From assembly GCA_014238825.1 (NCBI GenBank), contig JABAAI010000002.1:1-27204 (forward strand): a stretch of DNA of 27,204 bases. The letters are read 5' to 3'. The notes under the pieces were generated by a model. That model made no database searches and had not been told where the DNA came from. It saw only the letters and a list, made by a program, of their open reading frames with translations. The stretch is from Leptospirales bacterium. GTDB lineage: Bacteria > Spirochaetota > Leptospiria > Leptospirales > Leptonemataceae. The translations under genes were made by a program, and so were the position numbers. The first letter of the stretch is position 1; the number at the start of each line of letters is the position of its first letter. This document shows, in pieces, positions 23,701-27,204 of this stretch.

Positions 23701-24339
23701 ATGTCAATAATACCAATAGTTAGCGAGCAAAGTGCAAGGGGTGAACGCCAATTCGATATTTTCTCACGCCTTTTGCGTGATAGAATAATCTTTATGGGTT
23801 ACCCTATTGATGATTCTTACGCAAATCTTGTTATTGCTCAACTACTCTTTCTGGAAGCAGAAGATCCAGAAAAAGATATTTATCTCTATATTAATTCACC
23901 AGGAGGATACATTACGTCTGGGCTTGCTATTTATGATACCATGAGATACATTCGCTCTGATGTACGCACTATATGCATTGGTCAAGCTAGCAGTATTTCC
24001 TCCATGTTACTTTGCGCTGGTACTCCTAAAAAACGCTCAGCACTACCAAACTCACGTATCATGATTCATCAGCCTATAGGTGGTGTTCAGGGTCAAGCTA
24101 GTGATATAGAAATACAGGCAAACGAAATCTTAGAATTAAAAGCAAGACTAAATGCCATCTATGCCCATCATACCAAAAAATCACTTAAGCAAATAGAAAA
24201 GGATATAGATCGTGTATTTTATATCTCGGCTAGTGAAGCAAAAAAATATGGAATCATTGATATTGTATTAGAAGCTAATGATTTAGACGATAATCTGGAT
24301 GGCACTCAAGAGACAGACAATAAACCTAATAAAAAATGA
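23701..24339 (+). CDS. clpP: ATP-dependent Clp protease proteolytic subunit (triad Asp replaced by Val)
   Basis: Serine protease that forms the double-ring chamber used with ClpX. At 212 aa with a clear family fold: RLLRDRIIFMG, YINSPGGYITSGLAIYDTM, then GQASSISSMLL with nucleophile Ser98 and NSRIMIHQPIGG with His123. These are one residue off E. coli mature Ser97/His122. E. coli Asp171 then falls on residue 172, inside KDIDRVFYISASEA, which is Val (codon GTA, 24214-24216) where the family has Asp in the DTxRD pattern. No gap is needed to align this stretch. The protein may be inactive, weakly active, or compensate with Asp168/Asp170. It ends with a hydrophilic tail rich in Asp and Asn. No Shine-Dalgarno sequence is visible; clpX follows after 41 bases. 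Confidence 0.95.
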   Translation: MSIIPIVSEQSARGERQFDIFSRLLRDRIIFMGYPIDDSYANLVIAQLLFLEAEDPEKDIYLYINSPGGYITSGLAIYDTMRYIRSDVRTICIGQASSISSMLLCAGTPKKRSALPNSRIMIHQPIGGVQGQASDIEIQANEILELKARLNAIYAHHTKKSLKQIEKDIDRVFYISASEAKKYGIIDIVLEANDLDDNLDGTQETDNKPNKK

Positions 24340-24380
24340 TATCTTCGTAGCTCATTAATTAGAGGAACTAGGTAGAAACT

Positions 24381-25781
24381 ATGCCGACTAAGAAACAAAG
24401 CACACGTCATGAAAAGTTGCATTGCTCTTTTTGCGGTAAAGAGCAGGAAGATGTCCGTCGTCTTGTGGCTGGACCAGGTGTCTATATTTGCGAAGAATGC
24501 ATTGAACTTTGTAGTGAAATTTTATCTGATGAGTTTGATAATGAGAAAGGTGGCTCCTTTGGTGTAGACTTACCAAAACCAGTTGATATTAAGAATACTT
24601 TAGATCAACATGTTATTGGACAGGAGGAGGCTAAGAAAGTCCTCTCTGTTGCTGTTTATAACCACTATAAACGAATTAGCAATAAAAATAACGTAAAAGA
24701 CATTGACCTAGATAAATCCAATATCCTTTTGCTTGGCCCTACAGGCTCTGGTAAAACGCTCCTAGCACAGACGCTGGCCCGTCTCTTGAAAGTCCCGTTT
24801 GCAATAGTTGATGCAACAGCATTAACAGAAGCAGGTTATGTGGGAGAAGATGTCGAAAATATATTACTTCGACTTATACAAAACGCTGCTTGGGATATAC
24901 AAAAGGCAGAAATTGGTATCATATATATAGACGAAATTGACAAAATAACACGCAAAACAGATAATCCATCTATTACCCGTGATGTTTCTGGAGAAGGTGT
25001 CCAACAAGCACTATTAAAAATAATTGAGGGTACTGTAGCCAATGTGCCACCACAAGGAGGACGTAAGCATCCTCATCAGGATTTTATTACTATTAATACT
25101 CATAATATACTTTTTATTTGCGGTGGCGCCTTTGTTGGTTTAGAAGATATCTTAGAAAGCAGACTCGGTAAAAGTGAAATTGGCTTCAATCGCAATCTAA
25201 AAAAAGAAATCAGCTCAAATGATAAAAATACAAAAGCTAAGGCTAAGATAAATGCTCGTGTTAAAAAGCCTATACTCAATAAACAAGAACAAGATAGACT
25301 TATGCTAGCTCATAAAATAGAGCAAAAGAATAAGAGGCGTTCTGAAATCTTTGCTAATATATTGCCAGATGATCTAATGAAGTATGGCTTAATACCTGAG
25401 TTTGTTGGTCGATTGCCTATGGTTGCAGTCTTAGATGATTTAGATATAGATACTTTAGAAGAAATATTTACAGGTCCAAAAAATTCTATTTATAAGCAGT
25501 ATCAAAAAAACTTTGAATTAGAGGGAGTTAAATTAAAATTCACCAAGGATGCCATACGTCGTATTGCCGAACAAGCCATTAAACGAAATGCTGGGGCTCG
25601 TGGTCTACGCAGTATCGTAGAAAGACTCATGACAGAGACCATGTTTTCTATTCCCTCCCGCAAAGACGTTGAAGAGGTTATAGTGACCTTAAATAATATC
25701 GATGATGAATCTCTACCGGTACTGGTGCTAAAAAGAAAAAAGAATATAAATAACCGCTTAAAGCAAGAGAAACCAGCCTAA
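24381..25781 (+). CDS. clpX: ClpX ATPase, unfoldase subunit of Clp protease (extended segment after IGF)
   Basis: AAA+ hexamer that recognises, unfolds and feeds proteins into ClpP. The N-terminal zinc domain has CSFCGKEQ and CEECIELC (four Cys). The AAA+ core has Walker A GPTGSGKT, the GYVG pore loop, Walker B IIYIDEIDKI and the RKH loop (GGRKHPHQDF), then sensor 2 in RNAGARGLRS. The ClpP-docking tripeptide IGF is at 267-269, as in E. coli (268-270). Between it and the conserved LPDDLMKYGLIPEFVGRLP there are 58 residues against about 20 in E. coli, and the extra part is rich in Lys, Asn and Gln. This accounts for much of the length of 466 aa (E. coli 424). The ATG is preceded by AGAGGAACTAGGT-like purine-rich sequence. 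Confidence 0.97.
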   Translation: MPTKKQSTRHEKLHCSFCGKEQEDVRRLVAGPGVYICEECIELCSEILSDEFDNEKGGSFGVDLPKPVDIKNTLDQHVIGQEEAKKVLSVAVYNHYKRISNKNNVKDIDLDKSNILLLGPTGSGKTLLAQTLARLLKVPFAIVDATALTEAGYVGEDVENILLRLIQNAAWDIQKAEIGIIYIDEIDKITRKTDNPSITRDVSGEGVQQALLKIIEGTVANVPPQGGRKHPHQDFITINTHNILFICGGAFVGLEDILESRLGKSEIGFNRNLKKEISSNDKNTKAKAKINARVKKPILNKQEQDRLMLAHKIEQKNKRRSEIFANILPDDLMKYGLIPEFVGRLPMVAVLDDLDIDTLEEIFTGPKNSIYKQYQKNFELEGVKLKFTKDAIRRIAEQAIKRNAGARGLRSIVERLMTETMFSIPSRKDVEEVIVTLNNIDDESLPVLVLKRKKNINNRLKQEKPA

Positions 25782-25792
25782 ATTATAAGCAC

Positions 25793-26008
25793 ATGCTAAC
25801 AGTTTTTTTACTTACTTTTCTTATCATTAGCCTAGGCCTCGTAGTGATGGGACTTGGTTCTATCTTTGGTTATCGTTCCTTAGGTAGCTCCTGTGGCGGT
25901 ATAATGTATTCTCAAAAGGAAGGAAATCAAGAAAACTGTAGTATTTGTGGCAGAGAAGCTCGTCCATCTCCATCTAATTCTCAAAAAGTGTCATTAGTAC
26001 AAGATTAA
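25793..26008 (+). CDS. nqrM: NqrM-like (DUF539) small membrane protein
   Basis: Small 71-aa protein with one N-terminal transmembrane helix (about 2-25: LTVFLLTFLIISLGLVVMGLG), then GYRSLGSSCGG and a CxxC motif (ENCSICGRE). This layout, helix + basic turn + SCGG + further Cys, is that of NqrM (formerly DUF539), a maturation factor that supplies iron to the cysteine-liganded site in Na+-translocating NADH:quinone oxidoreductase. Three cysteines are present (34, 49, 52), whereas I recall four in the Vibrio protein. The nqrABCDEF and apbE genes, its usual neighbours, are not here; it sits 11 bases after clpX and two bases before the glycoside hydrolase. The assignment rests on a short protein and pattern only. 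Confidence 0.7.
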   Translation: MLTVFLLTFLIISLGLVVMGLGSIFGYRSLGSSCGGIMYSQKEGNQENCSICGREARPSPSNSQKVSLVQD

Positions 26009-26010
26009 AG

Positions 26011-27204
26011 ATGTATGGATTTTTTAGACTTAAACGTGCTTGGATTATAGGGCTTGGTGCCTTTATCGTCTCTTTTATAGCCTTTAGCTTATTTCGTGAT
26101 CTTAAAAGTGGACAAACTCCCTCACTAAATGAAACCGAGATTACTAAAAATCTTAAAAAAATAATATCTCGTCTTTCGCTAGAGGAAAAAGTTGGACAAC
26201 TATTTCATATTGGAATTACAGGAACAGAGCTTAGTAAGAAATCACGAAAGCTAATACAAAAATATAAAATAGGAGGAGTTATTCTTTTTGCCTACAATCT
26301 TACTAATCCTAAGCAAGTTTATAAGCTTAATACCCAACTACAAAAAGAGAGTATTCTAAGTAGTGGCTTACCTCTCTTTATCAGCACAGATCAAGAAGGC
26401 GGAAAAGTAAAGCGACTAGGAGCAAATGCGACTATGGCTTTCCCAAGTGCCATGGCCTTTGGGCAAGCTGCTAAAACTAGTTACGTGGAGGAAGCAGCCT
26501 TTATAACGGCTTATGATTTGCGTAAATTGGGAATTAACTGGATACTGGCCCCTGTACTAGATATAAACAACAATCCTAAAAATCCTGTTATAAATGTACG
26601 CTCCTTTGGAAGTGATGTTGAACTAGTTTCAAAGATGGGCAGAGCTTACGTCAAGGGTAATCGACTCGCCCTTTCCCTTTCTGCCATTAAGCATTTTCCT
26701 GGCCATGGTGATACTGATATAGATTCTCATCTTGTCTTACCTCGCATCACTAAGAGCATCGAAGAAATGAATAACTTTGAGCTTATACCATTCAGCAAAG
26801 CTATGCTTAAAACGGATAAAGAAACAATGGCTGAAGTTCTAATGACTGCCCATATTCTTTTCCCTGCCATTGATTCAAAAAGGCCAGCAACCCTTTCTAA
26901 GAAAATCATCAAGAAGTTATTACGAGAAAAGATGGGTTTCCAAGGCCTTATAACTACGGATGCGATGGAAATGAAAGCCATAGCAAAACATTATAGTCCT
27001 AGTAAAGCAGCTCATTTAGCGTTTGAAGCTGGAGTTGATATAATTCTTTTAACAAAGGAAGGTGGCAGTCTAAATGTTATGTATCAAAGTCTCTTGAAAT
27101 CTTTTCAAAAAAAGAAATTATCTTTGAAAGACCTCGACATTGCTGTAGAAAGACAGCTAAGACTCAAACTTAATCGTGCTTTACTCTATCGCTGGAAATC
27201 TCCT
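26011..27204 (+). CDS. nagZ: Family 3 glycoside hydrolase, NagZ-like beta-N-acetylglucosaminidase (3' end cut by window)
   Basis: The frame is open to the window end (398 codons), so the C-terminus is missing. Residues about 10-27 (RAWIIGLGAFIVSFIAFSLF) form a membrane anchor or signal segment, unlike cytoplasmic E. coli NagZ. The GH3 barrel follows: RLSLEEKVGQLFHIGI, STDQEGGKVKRLG, LAPVLDINNNPKNPVI and the NagZ signature KHFPGHGDTDIDSHLVLP, with His232 just before the His/Asp-type acid-base loop. TTDAMEMKAIAKH has the probable nucleophile Asp317. It should remove GlcNAc from peptidoglycan fragments, here probably on the outer face of the inner membrane. It starts two bases after the nqrM-like stop and closes the recJ-tig-clpP-clpX run. 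Most of the catalytic domain is present. Confidence 0.9.
   Translation, partial: MYGFFRLKRAWIIGLGAFIVSFIAFSLFRDLKSGQTPSLNETEITKNLKKIISRLSLEEKVGQLFHIGITGTELSKKSRKLIQKYKIGGVILFAYNLTNPKQVYKLNTQLQKESILSSGLPLFISTDQEGGKVKRLGANATMAFPSAMAFGQAAKTSYVEEAAFITAYDLRKLGINWILAPVLDINNNPKNPVINVRSFGSDVELVSKMGRAYVKGNRLALSLSAIKHFPGHGDTDIDSHLVLPRITKSIEEMNNFELIPFSKAMLKTDKETMAEVLMTAHILFPAIDSKRPATLSKKIIKKLLREKMGFQGLITTDAMEMKAIAKHYSPSKAAHLAFEAGVDIILLTKEGGSLNVMYQSLLKSFQKKKLSLKDLDIAVERQLRLKLNRALLYRWKSP

Noticed and set aside
26011..27204. Broken or truncated GH3 gene
   Set aside because: The frame has no internal stop; it is only cut by the end of the window.
1..27204. Mobile elements, prophage, CRISPR arrays, toxin-antitoxin or defence islands
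   Set aside because: I found no transposase, integrase, regular repeats with spacers or terminal inverted repeats; the genes are housekeeping with even base composition.

Overview
The window is an AT-rich chromosomal segment (about one third G+C by eye) from a Gram-negative bacterium. It is densely packed with housekeeping genes and I see no mobile element, phage gene or CRISPR array. The envelope type is inferred from a TolC-family outer-membrane factor. A FliL homologue implies flagella, an NqrM-like protein suggests a Na+-pumping NADH:quinone reductase, and a di-haem cytochrome b subunit implies succinate dehydrogenase or fumarate reductase. The phylum cannot be fixed by eye. The FliL and the long RecJ with a mid-protein insertion are compatible with a spirochaete relative, but a PVC-type lineage (Opitutae-like) is also possible. 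A 16S rRNA or marker-gene tree would settle it.

Layout. 1-1426 (+): the end of a SpoU/TrmH RNA methyltransferase, then dinB (Pol IV). 1542-4328 (-): the operon rpsF-ssb-rplI-dnaB, without the rpsR gene usually found between ssb and rplI. 4637-5035 (+): a second, divergent SSB-like gene, followed by a hairpin terminator. 5144-5216 (-): tRNA-Ala(UGC). 5328-10294 (-): purK overlapping metH. 10332-12905 (+): an APC-family amino-acid permease whose conserved N-terminus has no canonical start codon, then a DUF445 membrane protein. 13167-17560 (+): ppdK and a TolC-like factor. 17584-18237 (-): a membrane-anchored protein I do not recognise, divergent from fliL. 18351-19572 (+): fliL and a lone cytochrome b subunit. 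19574-19990 (-): queF. 20099 to the end (+): the close-packed run recJ-tig-clpP-clpX-nqrM-like-GH3 (nagZ-like), with the last gene cut by the window edge.

The genes fall into DNA replication and repair (dinB, dnaB, two SSBs, recJ), translation (rpsF, rplI, tRNA-Ala, queF for queuosine), one-carbon, purine and methionine metabolism (purK, metH), central carbon metabolism (ppdK), protein folding and turnover (tig, clpP, clpX), and envelope or energy functions.

The most unusual material is in the protein-quality-control block. ClpP keeps its catalytic Ser98 and His123 but has Val172 where the triad Asp is expected. ClpX has a segment about 38 residues longer than in E. coli directly after the IGF tripeptide that docks on ClpP. 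Trigger factor carries a histidine-rich insertion in its PPIase domain. I found no clearly new multi-gene system; the novelty is in altered versions of conserved proteins and in misplaced or orphan genes.
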